DNA from: Anodontia alba
Lineage: Eukaryota; Mollusca; Bivalvia; Lucinida; Lucinidae
DNA: 64,000 nt
Reading direction: 5' to 3'
NCBI GenBank assembly: GCA_964016985.1
Contig: OZ024823.1
Location: 60,784,514 to 60,848,513, forward strand
Shown one piece after another: positions 1-11,190 of this stretch; within the stretch, counting starts at the first letter, position 1; every line of letters starts with the position of its first letter. Below the pieces are notes generated by a model. That model was given only the letters and a program-made list of their open reading frames with translations. It searched no databases and was not told where the DNA came from. A program made the position numbers and the translations under genes.

Positions 1-144
1 AGGGCAATATTATGTGGATACTCCCCTCTTATCTGTAGCTTTGTAATACTGTAGTGATAATTTGATTCATGTATACATTGGACTTTGAAAACTTAGCCTT
101 AGCACCATTCGCAACAGCATCAGATAACATTCTTCTTGTTTTTT
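1..144. other. Repeat fragments, no gene
   Basis: The first 45 bases (TATGTGGATACTCCCCTCTTATCTG) match the segment near 5111-5150, so this is the edge of a dispersed repeat. Nothing coding is visible. Confidence 0.4.
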
Positions 145-445
145 ATACCCGCCACATAATAGTGACAAGGTATTATGGTTTCACGTTGGATGTCCGTGTG
201 TCTGTCCGTCCATCCGTCGTACATCCCTCCATTTCTCATTTCCAGATGATAACTTGAGTAAACATCAATGGATTTTCACCAAACTTAGTATGTGCATTGA
301 TATTTTGGAGGTCTGGTTTGGGATTGCTAATGGGCAAATTTCGTCAAAGTTTTACGGAGTTATCTGCCCGAGATACGCCCATGTTTTTGTTTCTGGACGA
401 TAACTTGAGTAAATAACAAGGGATTTTAACCAGACTTGCTATATA
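145..445 (+). mobile_element. Tandem-core repeat J, left part
   Basis: The segment starts with an ATACCC...GGTATTATGG hairpin, then a GTCCGTCC-type microsatellite, then core units containing 'GATAACTTGAGTAAA' and 'TTGCTAATGGGCAAATTTC'. The same core resumes at 3360, so J was one element split by the insertion at 448-3357. The layout is that of pearl-type non-autonomous repeats of bivalves. No protein is encoded. Confidence 0.7.
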
Positions 446-1322
446 TACAGTGTAGCTCCAATACATCGTGGTCCGTTATATCGTGAAATCCAGTATTTCG
501 CGAATAGGCCATGGCTCCCAAATTTTCCATATGCCAAAAAAAATTAAAAAACATAAAATGTTTGTTGTTTTATTTAACTTCAGAAAAAAAACACAAAAAA
601 AACGCGTTCCGCCTCCGGTAATTGATTGTTCGCGCCTATCCCGACGCTAAGTCGCATCAGGTATTATATGATGAACAATTCACTTGGTGTCAATCAGCGC
701 ACACGTTGATTATAATTGGCAAACATTAAATTATATCTCCGTAATTGTCGTAATCATTATCATCATTTGATACATACCGTATTTACCATATATTTTCGGA
801 CACGTTAAAATAATTATTTTATTTTTTGTCCGAATATTTATGAAAATATAATTTTCAAAAAAACGCCGTGTCTGAAAATTAAAGAAAATACCCGAAAAAT
901 TCCAATAAAAATGAAGATTTTAAGGTCTGTCACGCAGGTAGATCGGCGGTTTGTAGTACACGAGTTTTTAATACTGACTATTATGGACCATTTTTTGCTT
1001 GATAAATACGAAAAATTAAACCACTGTTACTTTTCAACTGATCATCGCATTGTCGTTCGGACAGGGCGCCATTTGTAAATAAACTGAGTCACATGACCCC
1101 TCCTGTTGTTCAGAAAAATCCTGCCGGTATTGGCATACCTCAAAGATGGACTTGGTGCAAAGGGCTAAGTTCGTTGATAGAATCGCATCAGATGGCAGAT
1201 ATCTGATTAGGATCTATTCTGTTTGCCAAAGATCGTTTCTGTAAGTGGATGAAACGGTTACTTTAGTTTATTTTTTTTATTTTATTTATTTATTTATTTT
1301 TTTTATTTTTTTTTGGTAACGG

Positions 1323-1512
1323 ATTAGGTATATAATCACTTCTACAGCCTCGCTGTGGAAGCTGGCTTTTATGGCGACATTGGTAGAATGATTGTCTTTT
1401 TTACGAAGTTAAGCAACGGAGGTCGCGGTTAGTACCTGGACGAGTGACCTCAGTGTTTGAATTCGTAGAAGACCCAGTTTGACGCTACATTTTTTTTTTT
1501 TTTTTTTTTTCG
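1323..1512 (+). repeat. 5S rRNA-derived SINE-like sequence
   Basis: The stretch around 1403-1455 reads GAAGTTAAGCAACG...GGTTAGTACCTGGA...GTGACC, which is the internal control region of eukaryotic 5S rRNA (box A, intermediate element and box C). The 5' half is diverged from 5S, and a T-run follows at 1492-1510. 5S-headed SINEs (SINE3 type) are known in animals. It is unlikely to be a functional 5S gene because the first half does not match. Confidence 0.6.
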
Positions 1513-2376
1513 TTTCTAAAGCCATGAAAGATGGTAATGTATTTCATATGGAAATGAAGTTACCATACCGACTCGTCATTATTTGCAGCTCTGCAAAGGC
1601 TGAGCAGGTTTTTCAACGAGGTTGGCAAATCGCCCTGAGCAGACGATCATAAAATTGCGTAATATTAACGCACTGACAAAAGGTGGCTGATTGCCTGTTT
1701 AATAGGAGTGCTTGTTTTAATAAGTATTAATGGAAATTAATTTTACAAGCTTCACTGCTTTGATTGTCACTGTAATCGTTTTTATCTTGGTTATGAGGGA
1801 ATGCCCATAATGAAAATTATATAATGACGTCTTTTTTACTTGGCACGCCAACACACCATGTAGAGGAAACATAACCTCGGGTGTCGTAAAGTTTGCATGT
1901 GACTAACACGTGGTATAGAACCACGTGGTAATATGACGGTTTTTAAAAGATAACAATAAATAGTGTTACCGAGAAATAGACAGGTTCTATAATATCTCCT
2001 CGTTGAAAAACATTGAAAGGTAATGAGATTGTGGCATGTTCCACGGCCTTCATTATTATTATTGTTTTTCTTCTTGCCTATTTTTAGCTGTGTATTGGTA
2101 GATCAGTCCATTTGGACGAGGGGCGATTTCATCGTCTTCGAATGTATAGCAAGTGGCATGCGCAGTTTATAAGCACGGCGACTTGAATAAACAAATAAAA
2201 GTAGTTTCTCCCTGAATGAAAACAGCCCTGGCGGAAAATAATTTTTAACTGAGTTAATTTTTTAGACTCTACTACTTCCTTCTTACCTGTTAGAAAATGG
2301 CTTTGTCTATCAAAACATCCGTGAAAATGATAGCGACGCTGCGGGTTTGGTGTTGGATTTCATTGAAAATTCGGCT

Positions 2377-2526
2377 TTGTCCAGCACAGGAGCTTGACGT
2401 TGGATAATTTCTACTTATAGGGCCTGTCCCTACGATTATGAAATAATCGAAGAAGATTATTTCATAATCGTAGGGACAGGCCCTATAAGTAGAAATTATC
2501 CAACGTCAAGCTCCTGTGTTGTCCAG
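2377..2526. mobile_element. 134-bp perfect palindrome with 8-bp target duplication
   Basis: Two 64-base arms (2385-2448 and 2455-2518) are exact reverse complements around a 6-base loop GAAGAA. The 8-mer TTGTCCAG lies immediately on each side (2377-2384 and 2519-2526), as expected for a target-site duplication. The outer ends read CACAGGAG...CTCCTGTG. An 8-bp duplication is usual for hAT elements, so a hAT-driven foldback MITE is the best guess. The identical arms imply a recent insertion or ongoing arm homogenisation. Confidence 0.8.
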
Positions 2527-2923
2527 AGGCATTTTTGTGTCCGAAATTAGGAAATTGTCTTTTTCAAATTCAGGGGGTGTCCGAAATGTTATGGTGTATT
2601 AAATTATCATATTTTGCAGAAAATAGGTGGTGTCCGAACATTAATGGTGTCCGAAAATATATGGTAAATACGGTAGATCTACTCAATGCTCAATCAGTCA
2701 ATAATGCCCACAAACTAATTTTGCTCAACAGGTGAAAACGGTCCACCTCCTTTTCAACACCAGCAAATGTCTTACGATGTTTCTGTGCTACAAACATAGA
2801 TCTTAGTCCGCTTATTTTACACTTCTGTAAATATAAATATTTCAGAAGAAAACAACTGCGTCAAAAAAAACAACAAAAAAAACAATAAAACTTAAATAAA
2901 AAGAAATTAACTTTGATAAACGA

Positions 2924-2961
<38 letters not shown>

Positions 2962-3359
2962 GCCCGTAATATAAGCAAAGGGAAGCAACTCAAGTAATCT
3001 TAGCACAATTGAGTAACTTCACTTCGCCGTTCCAGGGAACCAGAGTATCCAAAATGGCGTCCTAAATTGTCAATCCGATGATTTCTTGTTTTCAACCGTA
3101 GTTTATCAGCTGGTTTCGATTAGAATTACTTGTTAGACATAGCGCACCATTGTAAATTATTCCATTGAGCAATTCTAATCCAATTTTAATTAGGAAATAT
3201 GGTGACAACATGTCTGAATGCCATTTATCCGTAATGTCTCAGCAAACTACTACAGCGACAAACCGAGCGAGTGTTATGCACGCCGTTATACATGCATGGT
3301 ACATGTCGGGACTTATATCGCGCTCCGTTTATATCGGGATATATTGGAGCTACACTGTA

Positions 3360-3800
3360 TTGATATTAAGGAGATCTGGTATGGAATTGCTAATGGGCAA
3401 ATTTCATCAAATTTTTACGGAGTTATCTGCCCGAGACACGCCCATATTTTCGTTCCCAGATGATAACTTGAGTAAATAATATGGGATTTTAAGCAAACTT
3501 GCTGTATGCATTGACCTTAAGGAGATCTGTTTTGGAATTGCTAATGGGCAAATTTCATCAAATTTTTACAGAGTTATCTGCCCGAGACACGCCCATATTT
3601 TCATTTCCGGACGATAACTTGAGTAAATAACTAGGCCTTTTAACCAAACTTGCTATATGCATTGATATTATCAAGATCTGGTTTAGGATTGTTATCTGTC
3701 CTTTAATATTATCAATATCTGGTTTAGGATTGTTATCTGTCCCTCCGTCATTTTCTTTCCAGACATTTTCGCAACGATAACTTAAATACATGAACAAATA
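3360..3800 (+). mobile_element. Tandem-core repeat J, right part
   Basis: This continues the core of J after the K insertion: three units with 'GGAGATCTGGTATGGAATTG' or variants and 'CAAATTTCATCAAATTTTTAC'. A short duplication 'ATCTGGTTTAGGATTGTTAT' occurs at 3676 and 3718, followed by a CCCTCCGTC tract. No coding content. Confidence 0.65.
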
Positions 3801-3837
3801 ATTGCTATGGCAGCGTATTATGCTTGCGGTGCAATAT

Positions 3838-3965
3838 TTAACCAAGAAAATAAGGCTTGACATTTCATGTGTATCATCTGCATATGTTAATCAACTGCTA
3901 TACAGACAGTTCATGTGAAATGTCAAGCCTTGTTTTCTTGGAGAAGAAAATGAAAGCATATCATC
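3838..3965. repeat. Foldback repeat (AAGGCTTGACATTTC family)
   Basis: The arms AAGGCTTGACATTTCATGTG and its complement face each other across about 50 bases and end in CCAAGAAAATAA / TTGTTTTCTTGG. Related foldbacks with TTTTCT..CCAGAAAACA arms and a GCAGATGACA border occur near 12315, 22130, 22440, 31325 and 42510. Confidence 0.6.
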
Positions 3966-4560
3966 TGCTGCATTTTTAAATGCCCCTTTAATGACTAGTT
4001 TGAGCACTTGAAGATCTGGAAATGTTACAACCATGTTGCTTCCTTGTCAATGTAAACAAGCCTCAGTAGACAGGGTTTAATATGAAGCTGAAAAAATTGA
4101 GATCACAACTGATCTGGCTTTTCAGATCAGACTGTAAGAAACTTAACTGTTTGAAAGGGGAGTATCAGTGATATTTCTCAAATACAATTACAGATTTTTC
4201 ACTATTACTATGGGTAGCATCAAGCAAAAATATATATTTTAATAGTGGAAGTAAGACCCAGATCAGATGTTCAGGTCCTTCACTGTCGACTTAAACAATT
4301 ATTGATTTTATAGAATGTATGCCTTTTATCATTTAAATCAAAATATAACCTTATCCAGCGACCAGAGGCTTTCGGGTTCCCAGCTGTATTAGGTATAACA
4401 GAGGGTTGAAACCAGAGGACGCAGGTGGCAGGAAAGGGTTATATTTGTACCTGTATATATAGAGATATTCCTTAGCAAATAGTATCGACCTAGCTCAAAC
4501 TGCACTTTTGTAGTCAGATCTTTGGGTAGGTATAGATTTGAGTTATGGTATCTAAACATA
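3966..4560. other. No recognised feature
   Basis: AT-rich sequence with short inverted stretches such as CTGATCTGGCTTTTCAGATCAG near 4107. I see no gene. Confidence 0.4.
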
Positions 4561-4562
4561 TA

Positions 4563-4892
4563 CAGTCGACTCTCGTTATCTCGAAGTCCAAGGAACTCTC
4601 TGAAATACTTCAAGATATCTGTACCTCGACATATCAGATTTGCAGAATTGAGGAAAAAATAATTCAAACAACCACGTTTAACAAATTTATATGTAATTGA
4701 ACTCTTGAAGTTAGAGATATAGTGAAAATATTGTGGAAAAGAGGAGAAATTGCTCCTGAGGAGTAATTTCTCCTCTTTTCCACAATATTTTTCACCTGCT
4801 GTTAGACTTTCATGTTTAGGCAGGGATAAGATTTTCACTTCGAGATAAGGGGTTATTCAAGATAAGGAGGCTGAGATAACGAGAGTCAACTG
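4563..4892. mobile_element. 330-bp TA-flanked MITE (CAGTCGACTCTCGTTAT family), copy 1
   Basis: The terminal inverted repeats are CAGTCGACTCTCGTTATCTC and, at the right, GATAACGAGAGTCAACTG, bordered by TA (4561-4562, 4893-4894). A central palindrome is built from GGAAAAGAGGAGAAATTGCT and its complement. A second copy lies at 42861-43217. CAGT ends and a TA duplication suggest mobilisation by a pogo-like transposase; none is encoded. Confidence 0.78.
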
Positions 4893-4959
4893 TAGGTTAA
4901 TTATGTTACCTTCTACTAGTTGATCCATAGCTCGAGATAAGGCACTTTCTTGTTTCTTC

Positions 4960-5110
4960 ATGAAAACATATGTTGTTGTTACACATTAGAAGAACCTCGG
5001 TGAGGTACTTCTAATGTGTACCCACATCATTCAAAGACATGTGGTGGGTACTCATTAGAAGTGCCTTGGCAAGGAACCTCTAATGACTGCCCACAAGATA
5101 TGTTTTCATG
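4960..5110. repeat. Double palindrome (GGGTACTCATTAGAAG family)
   Basis: Two successive hairpins are built from ACATTAGAAG...CTTCTAATGT and TACTCATTAGAAGTGCC...CCTCTAATGA. They are framed by inverted outer arms TTTCTTCATGAAAACATATG and CATATGTTTTCATGGAGAAA. Related copies occur at about 21752, 23161, 24770, 57835 and 59150. Confidence 0.65.
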
Positions 5111-5537
5111 GAGAAATAAGAAAAATATTATGTGGATATCCCCTCTTATCTGTAACTATGAGATCCCTGTCTTGTAAATATAAACAGTGAAGACCCTGGC
5201 CAGACTGGAGGTGTGCACACTCTGTTCTGTGTCTTTGAGACTTCAATTTTCATTCTATTTTTTTGTGTTTTTTGTTTCCAAGGGCAAGCTGTAAAGATGT
5301 CATGGCTGAGTGACATAAGGATCTCTTTCCAGCTTTGTCTATGATGTCAGTGTCCACAATGTTAAGTTTGTGTGCTAAGCTCCGTTTCTCAAACATGAAG
5401 GTTCCAGGCTAATGAAACTTTGAACACACATCCACCATGATGCACCCTACCACTGCCATTGACCGTTACTGACCTTGACCTATTTTTCACACTTAGCTGA
5501 ACAATGTTTAGTCTGTGCATTTAGCTCCATTTTTTTT
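5111..5537. other. No recognised gene
   Basis: Diverged repeat sequence. The motif GACCTTGACCTAT near 5471 resembles the core of the repeat at 13233-15231. A poly-T tract precedes the element that starts at 5538. Confidence 0.35.
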
Positions 5538-8190
5538 AGCTCACCTGAGCCAAAGGCTCAAGGTGAGCTATTGTGATCACCCACCATCCGTCGTCGGCGT
5601 CGTCGGCGTCCGTCTGTCCGTCCACAATCTTTAAACAACATCTCCTCCTAAACTACTGATTGGATTTTGACCAAACTTCACAGGAATGATCCTTGGTTGG
5701 TCCTCTTTCAAAGTTGTTCAAACGGTTCTGGTCCATTGCATATCTGGGTCACAGGAGCTAAAAATAGATTTTTTAACTATAAACTTAAAAAATCTTCTTA
5801 TCAGAAACCACTGGACCGAATTCAATGTAATTTTGCTGAAATGTTCCTTTGGTGATCCTCTACCAAGATTGTTCAAGCCATTTGGATTCGTCAAAAATCA
5901 CAGCCGCCAGGGGGGCGGGGCTTATTTTCCCTATATATCTATATAGAAAACTTTAAAATTCTTCTTGTCAGAAACCACTGGACCGATTTCAATATAATTT
6001 TGCAGAAATGTTCTTTTGGTGATCCTCTACCAAGATTGTTCAAACCATTTGGATTCGTCAAAAAACACGGCCACAAGGGGGTGCGGCTTTTTTTCCCTAT
6101 ATATCTATATAGAAAACTTTTAAAATCTTCTTGTCAGAAATCACTGGACCGATTTCAATATAATTTTGCAGAAGTGTACCTTTGGAGATCCTCTACCAAG
6201 ATTGTTTCAAGCCATTTGGATTCGTCAAAAAAATGGCCGCCAGGGGGCATGGCTTATTTCCCCTATATATCTATATAGAAAACTTTAAAATCTTCTTGTC
6301 AGAAAGCACTGGACCGATTTCAATATAATTTTGCAGAAATGTTCCTTTGGTAATCCTCTACCAAGATTGTTCAAGCCATTTGGATTCGTCAAAAAACACG
6401 GCGGCCAGGGAGCAGGGCTTATTTTCACTATATATCTATATAGAAATCTTTCAAAATCTTCTTGTGAGAAATCACTGGACCGATTTCAATATAATTTTGC
6501 AGAAATGTTTCTTTGGTGATCCTCTACTAAGATTGTTCAAGCCATTTGGATTCGTCAAAAAATATGGCCGCCAGGGCGCGGGGCTTATTTTCCCTATATA
6601 TCTATGTAGAAAACTTTAAAAATCTTCTTGTCAGAAACCCCTGGACTGATTTCAATATAACACGGCAGGAATGTTTCTTTTGTAACCTTCTACCAATATT
6701 GTTCAACGCTTCATGATTCGTCAAAAAACATGGCCACCAGGGGCAGGGCTTATTTTTCCTCTATATTTATATAGAAAACTTTAAAAATCTTCATGTCAGA
6801 AACCACTGGACCAATTTCTATGTAACTTGGCAAAAATGTTTCCTTGGTGATCCTCTACCAAGATTGTTGAAGCCATCATGATTTGTCAAAAAACATGGCC
6901 GCTAGGGGGCGGGGCTTATTTTCCCTATATATCTATATAAAATTTTAATGATCTTCTTGTCAGAAACCACTGGACCGATTTCAGTATAACATTGCAGGAA
7001 TGTTTCTTTTGTAACCTGCTACCAAGATTGTTCAAGTCGTTATGATTCATCAAAAAACATGGCCGCCAGAAGGCGGGGCTATATTTCCTTATATATCTAT
7101 ATATAGTAAACTTTAAAAATCTTCTTGTCAGAAACCACTGGACCGATTTCATTATAGCTTGGCAGAAATGTTCCCTTATTGACCCTCTACCAAGATTGAT
7201 CAAGTTATCATGATTCGTCAAAAAAAATGGCCGCCAGGGGGTGGGGCATATTTCTATATATCTATATAGAAAAGTTTAAAAATCTTCTTGTCAGAAACCA
7301 CTGGACCGATTTCAATATCACTTGGCAGGAATGTTTCTTTGGTGACCCTCTACCAAGATTGTTCAAGCAGTCTTGATTCGTCAAAAACATGGCCGCTAGG
7401 GGGTGGGGCATATTTTCTATATATATATCTATATAGAAAACTTTAAAAATCTTCTCGTAAGAAACCGTTGGATTGAGTTCAGTGTAACTTGGCAGGAATG
7501 TCGCTTTGGTGACCTTCTCCAAGATTGTTCACGACCTCATGATACGTCAAAAAACATGGCCGCCAGGGGGCGGGGCTTATTTTCCGTATATATCTGTATA
7601 GAAAACTTTAAAATTCTTCTTGTCAGAAACCACCTGACTGATTTCAATATTACTTGGCAGGAATGTTTCCTTGGTGACCTTCTTCCAAGATTGTTCAAGC
7701 AATCATGATTTGTCAAAAAACATGGCTGCTAGGGGTGGGGCTTATTTTTCCTATATATCTAAATAGAAAACTTTAAAAATCTTCTTGTCAGAAACCACTG
7801 AACCGATTCCAATATAACTTGGCAGGTGTGTTCCTATGATGACCCTCTACCAAGTATGTTCAAGCTGTCATGATTCGTGAAAAAACATGGCCGTTAGGGG
7901 GTGGGGCTTATTTTCCCTATATAGCTATATAAAACATTTTAAAAATCTTTTTGTCAGAAACCACTGGACCGATTTCAATATAACATTGCAGAATTGTTCC
8001 TTTGGTGACCCTCTTTCAAGATTCAGTTCAAACCATCATGATGCTTGAAAAAAAACATGGCCACTGGGGAGCAGGGCTATAATAAAATTTATACAAAAAT
8101 CTTAGAGCAGTGAACTTGGCTGAAACTTCAGTAGTAAGTATGCAAAGCTGTTTGCTCAGGTGAGCGATATAGGACCATCATGGTCCTCTT
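5538..8190 (+). mobile_element. Pearl/Helentron-associated element A1 with about 14 core units of ~166 bp
   Basis: The 5' end AGCTCACCTGAGCC folds onto GGCTCAAGGTGAGCT. A CGTCGGCGTC/GTCCGTCC microsatellite follows, then a lead segment ending near 5760, then about 14 tandem units. Each unit holds 'CAGAAACCACTGGACCGATT', 'ACCAAGATTGTTCAAGCC', 'ATGGCCGCCAGGGGGCGGGG' and 'CCCTATATATCTATATAG'. The 3' end has CTCAGGTGAGC, an inverted copy of the 5' motif, and the hairpin AGGACCATCATGGTCCT before CTTGTTT. This is the layout known for pearl and HINE repeats. It carries no gene; the long open frames in it are by-products of the repeat. Confidence 0.85.
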
Positions 8191-8743
8191 GTTTAACAAA
8201 ACCAGCAGCGTGGCAAAGCCATTTGGTGAACTTTCCTTGCCAGTCTGATATCCTAGTAAATCAAGTTCCGCTTAAGCTGTTGTTAGGAGTGGGTATGCAT
8301 TCCTGCATGCTACATTGCTGTGATATGAAGAATACCAGTAAAACTAAGGGTCCAGTTTTGGTTCTTTTATGTGTTCTTTGTTTCCAAAGGCAACCTTCAT
8401 AGGTTTTATTTGCTGTTAACAGAATTAGTAGGCAGGGTACGGTTTTCTTTCAGTTTTTATACGCCCTTTTGAAAAACGGGACGTATAATGTTACAGGGTA
8501 TGGCGTCCGTCTGTCCATCCGACCGTCCGTCCATCTGTAAACTTTTTCGTTTCCGGCTAACTCCTCCTACCGTTTACATCCGATCAAGCTGAAACTTGGT
8601 ATATAGTTAGGCCATGATGTGGCGCAGTGCATATTGTTTTGGGGTTACAGTCCACCAAATGTTTGCAGAGTTATGCGCCTAAGAAAATTTCTGTAAACTT
8701 TTCATTTCCGGTTAACTCCTCCTACATTTTACATCCAATCAAG

Positions 8744-8957
8744 CGAGCCCCTGTAGCCTAGTGGATAAGAGAGTTGACTCTTAATCCATTAGGTTTCTCA
8801 CCGCTGTGGTTCGAGCCTCGCTTAGGTCACATGTGGGAAAGCCAAGTTCTGCTTACGGATGGTCAGGTGGTTTTTCTCCGGGTTCTCCGGTTTTTTCCCA
8901 CCTTTGATGAACGATCGGCTCGATATAAGTGAAATATTCTTGAAAGGGCCGTGTTTC
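8744..8957 (+). repeat. tRNA-Lys-like SINE
   Basis: The head resembles a tRNA: a box-A-like TAGCCTAGTGGATAAG, an anticodon arm ACTCTTAATC with a CTT anticodon, and a box-B-like GGTTCGAGCCTC. The body has 'CTCCGGGTTCTCCGG' and the tail GCTCGATATAAGTGAAATAT. It interrupts a core unit of element I. The acceptor stem is not closed, so it is not a tRNA gene. Confidence 0.72.
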
Positions 8958-9646
8958 GTGGTTACAGTCCATCTAATATTAGCAGAGTTATGCCTCTTTG
9001 AAAATTTCAGTAAACTTTTCGTTTCTGGCAAAATCCTCCTACAGTTTTCATCCTATCAAGCTGAAATTTTATTTGTAGTTAGACCATGATGTGGAGTAGA
9101 GCATATTATTTCAAGGTTACAGTCTACCAAATATTAACAGAGTTAAACCCCGTTGAAAATTTCTATTAATTTTTATTAATTTTTTGTTTCCGGCTAAATC
9201 CTTCTATAGTTTACATCCAATCAAGCTGAAACTTCTTAAATAGTTACACGATGATGTTGAGCAGCACATATTATTTCGAGGTTACAGTGCACCAAATAAT
9301 TGCAGATTTATGTCCCTTTGAAAGTTTTTGTAAACTTTTCGCAGCATATTGTTTCGAGGTAATAGTGTGCAAATTTTATTTTATAATAGGTATATTTTTT
9401 GCAAATAACTAAAATTTTGGTCATATGGGCAAGATATTGATTTTTTTTTTCTTCTTTTATTAGATTTGCAAGGAAAGATTGCCATTATTAAATCTTTATG
9501 AATACATAATTCTTTTTGGATTTTTTTTTTTTTTTTTTTATTACTCTTCTGATTTGGCTCCCTTGAAAACAAAAATAAAATCAGTATTAAACAAGTTAAA
9601 GGTTTACAAAAAATTTCTTGCAGCATTTTTTTTTTTTTTTTTTTTT

Positions 9647-11190
9647 AGCTCACCTGAGCAGGAAGTGCTCATGGTGAGCTATTGTGGTCAGTCAATGTCC
9701 GTCGTCCGTCGTGCTGCCTCAACAATTGCTTTAAAAGCCTACTCCTCCTACACCCCTGGGCAAATTGACTTGATACTTGGTAGGAAGCATCGGGGTGACT
9801 TGTAGATCAAAAATTGGTAAAATCGTTCCGATCAGAAATCCAAGTTGGCCGCCATGGCCGCCATCTTGAAAATCTATTTTTTGCTTCTTCTCCTGAACCG
9901 AAAGGCCAATTGACTCCAAACTTGCTAGGAACCATCAGGGTGACTTGTAGATCAAAATTGCTAAAATCGTGCCGATCGGAAATCCAAGATGGCCGCCATG
10001 GCCGCGATCTTGAAAATCTATTTTTCGCCTCTTCTCCTGAACCGAAAGGCCAAGTGACTCCAAACTTGCTGGGAAGCATCAGGGTGACTTGTAGATCATA
10101 AATAGGTAAAATCGTGCCGATCGGAAATCTAAGATGGCCGCCATGGTCGCCATCTTGAAAATCAATTTTTCGCTTCTTCTCCTGAACCGAAAGGCCAATT
10201 GACTCCAAACTTGCTAGGAAGCATCAGGGTGACTTGTAGATCAAATATAGCTAAAATCATGCTGATTGGAAATTAAAGATGGCCGCCATGGCCGCCATCT
10301 TGAAAATCTATTTTTCACTTCTACTCCTAAACCCAAAAGCCAATTGACTCCAAACTTGATAGGAGGCATTGGGGTGACATATAGATCAAAAATAGCTAAA
10401 ATCGTAAAACCAGGATAGGAGCCATGGCAGCCATCTTGAAAATATATTTTTCGCTTCTTCTCTTGAACCGAAAGGCCAGTTGACTCGAAACTTGGAGGAA
10501 GCATTTGGGTGACTTGTAGATCAAAAATGGCTAAAATCATGCCGATCGTAAATCCAAGATGGCCGCCATGGCGGCTATCTTGAAAATCTATTTTTCGCTT
10601 CTTCTCCTAAACTCAAAAGTCACTTGACTTGAAACTTAGTAGGAAGCATCAGGGTGCTTTGTAGATCAAATATAGCTAAAATCGTTCTGATCAGAAATCC
10701 CAGATGGCCACCATGGCCGCCATCTTGAAAATCTATATTTAGCTTCTTCTCCTGCACCGAAAGGTCAATTGACTCCAAACTTGATAGGACACATTGGGAT
10801 GACTTGTAGATCAAAAATAGCTAAAATCGTGCCAGTCGGACATCCAAGATGGCCGCCATGGCCGCCATCTTGAAAATCTGTTTTTCGCCTCTTCTCCTGA
10901 ACTGAAAGGCCAGTTGACTCGAAACTTGGTAGGAAGCATTGGGGTGACTCGTAGATCAAAAATAGCTAAAATCGTGCCAATCGTAAATCCAAGCTGGCTG
11001 CCATTTAGAGTTTGTTCAAATGATCACGCTCAATTGACTGGCATGCCATATATCTTCTTCTTCAAAATAAAGAACTGCTTAAATGATGATCTTTTCATTA
11101 GTTGCGATGGCAGGATCGGAAAAATGTTGCATAACATCTGCATATCTGCAGTGGCTATGTCACTCAGGTGAGTGGCCCGTGGGCCTCTTG
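9647..11190 (+). mobile_element. Pearl-type element B1 with ~148-bp AAGATGGC core, inserted in element I
   Basis: The 5' hairpin AGCTCACCTGAGCAGGAAGTG... faces CATGGTGAGCT and follows a long T-run. About eight core units contain 'GTGACTTGTAGATCAAAAAT', 'GCTAAAATCGTGCCGATCGG', a palindromic centre AAGATGGCCGCCATGG, and 'TCTCCTGAACCGAAAGGCCA'. The 3' end has CACTCAGGTGAGTGG and the hairpin GGCCCGTGGGCC before TCTTG. There is no gene. Confidence 0.85.

Larger units (their letters stand above)
777..2673. mobile_element. 1.9-kb TA-flanked element L nested in K
   Basis: A perfect 27-bp terminal inverted repeat beginning CCGTATTTACCATATATTTT lies at both ends, with TA at 775-776 and 2674-2675. The motif GGTGTCCGA recurs several times inside the right end (2530-2660). 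There is no transposase-like reading frame, so the copy is non-autonomous or gutted. The interior carries a 5S-like SINE and a perfect palindrome. Confidence 0.75.
448..3357. mobile_element. 2.9-kb TA-flanked DNA element K (pogo/Tigger-like ends)
   Basis: The ends are inverted repeats: CAGTGTAGCTCCAATA on the left and its complement TATTGGAGCTACACTG on the right, each bordered by TA (446-447 and 3358-3359). The insertion splits core repeat J, and joining the J sides restores its unit. CAGT ends with a TA duplication are typical of the pogo/Tigger branch of Tc1/mariner, but I see no transposase. About 1.9 kb of the interior is a second element (777-2673). Confidence 0.72.

Noticed and set aside
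1403..1470. Candidate 5S rRNA gene
   Set aside because: Only the internal promoter half matches; the 5' half is unlike 5S rRNA.
5667..7708. Frames repeating 'FGDPLPRLFKPFGFVKKHG'
   Set aside because: They follow the 166-bp noncoding core; the same peptide appears at 26968-28262 for the same reason, and the unit length is not a multiple of three.
8744..8830. Candidate tRNA-Lys gene
   Set aside because: The boxes and anticodon arm are present, but the acceptor stem does not close and a SINE body follows.
9479..9805. 108-residue frame with poly-Phe
   Set aside because: It is produced by two T-runs and the 5' end of element B1.
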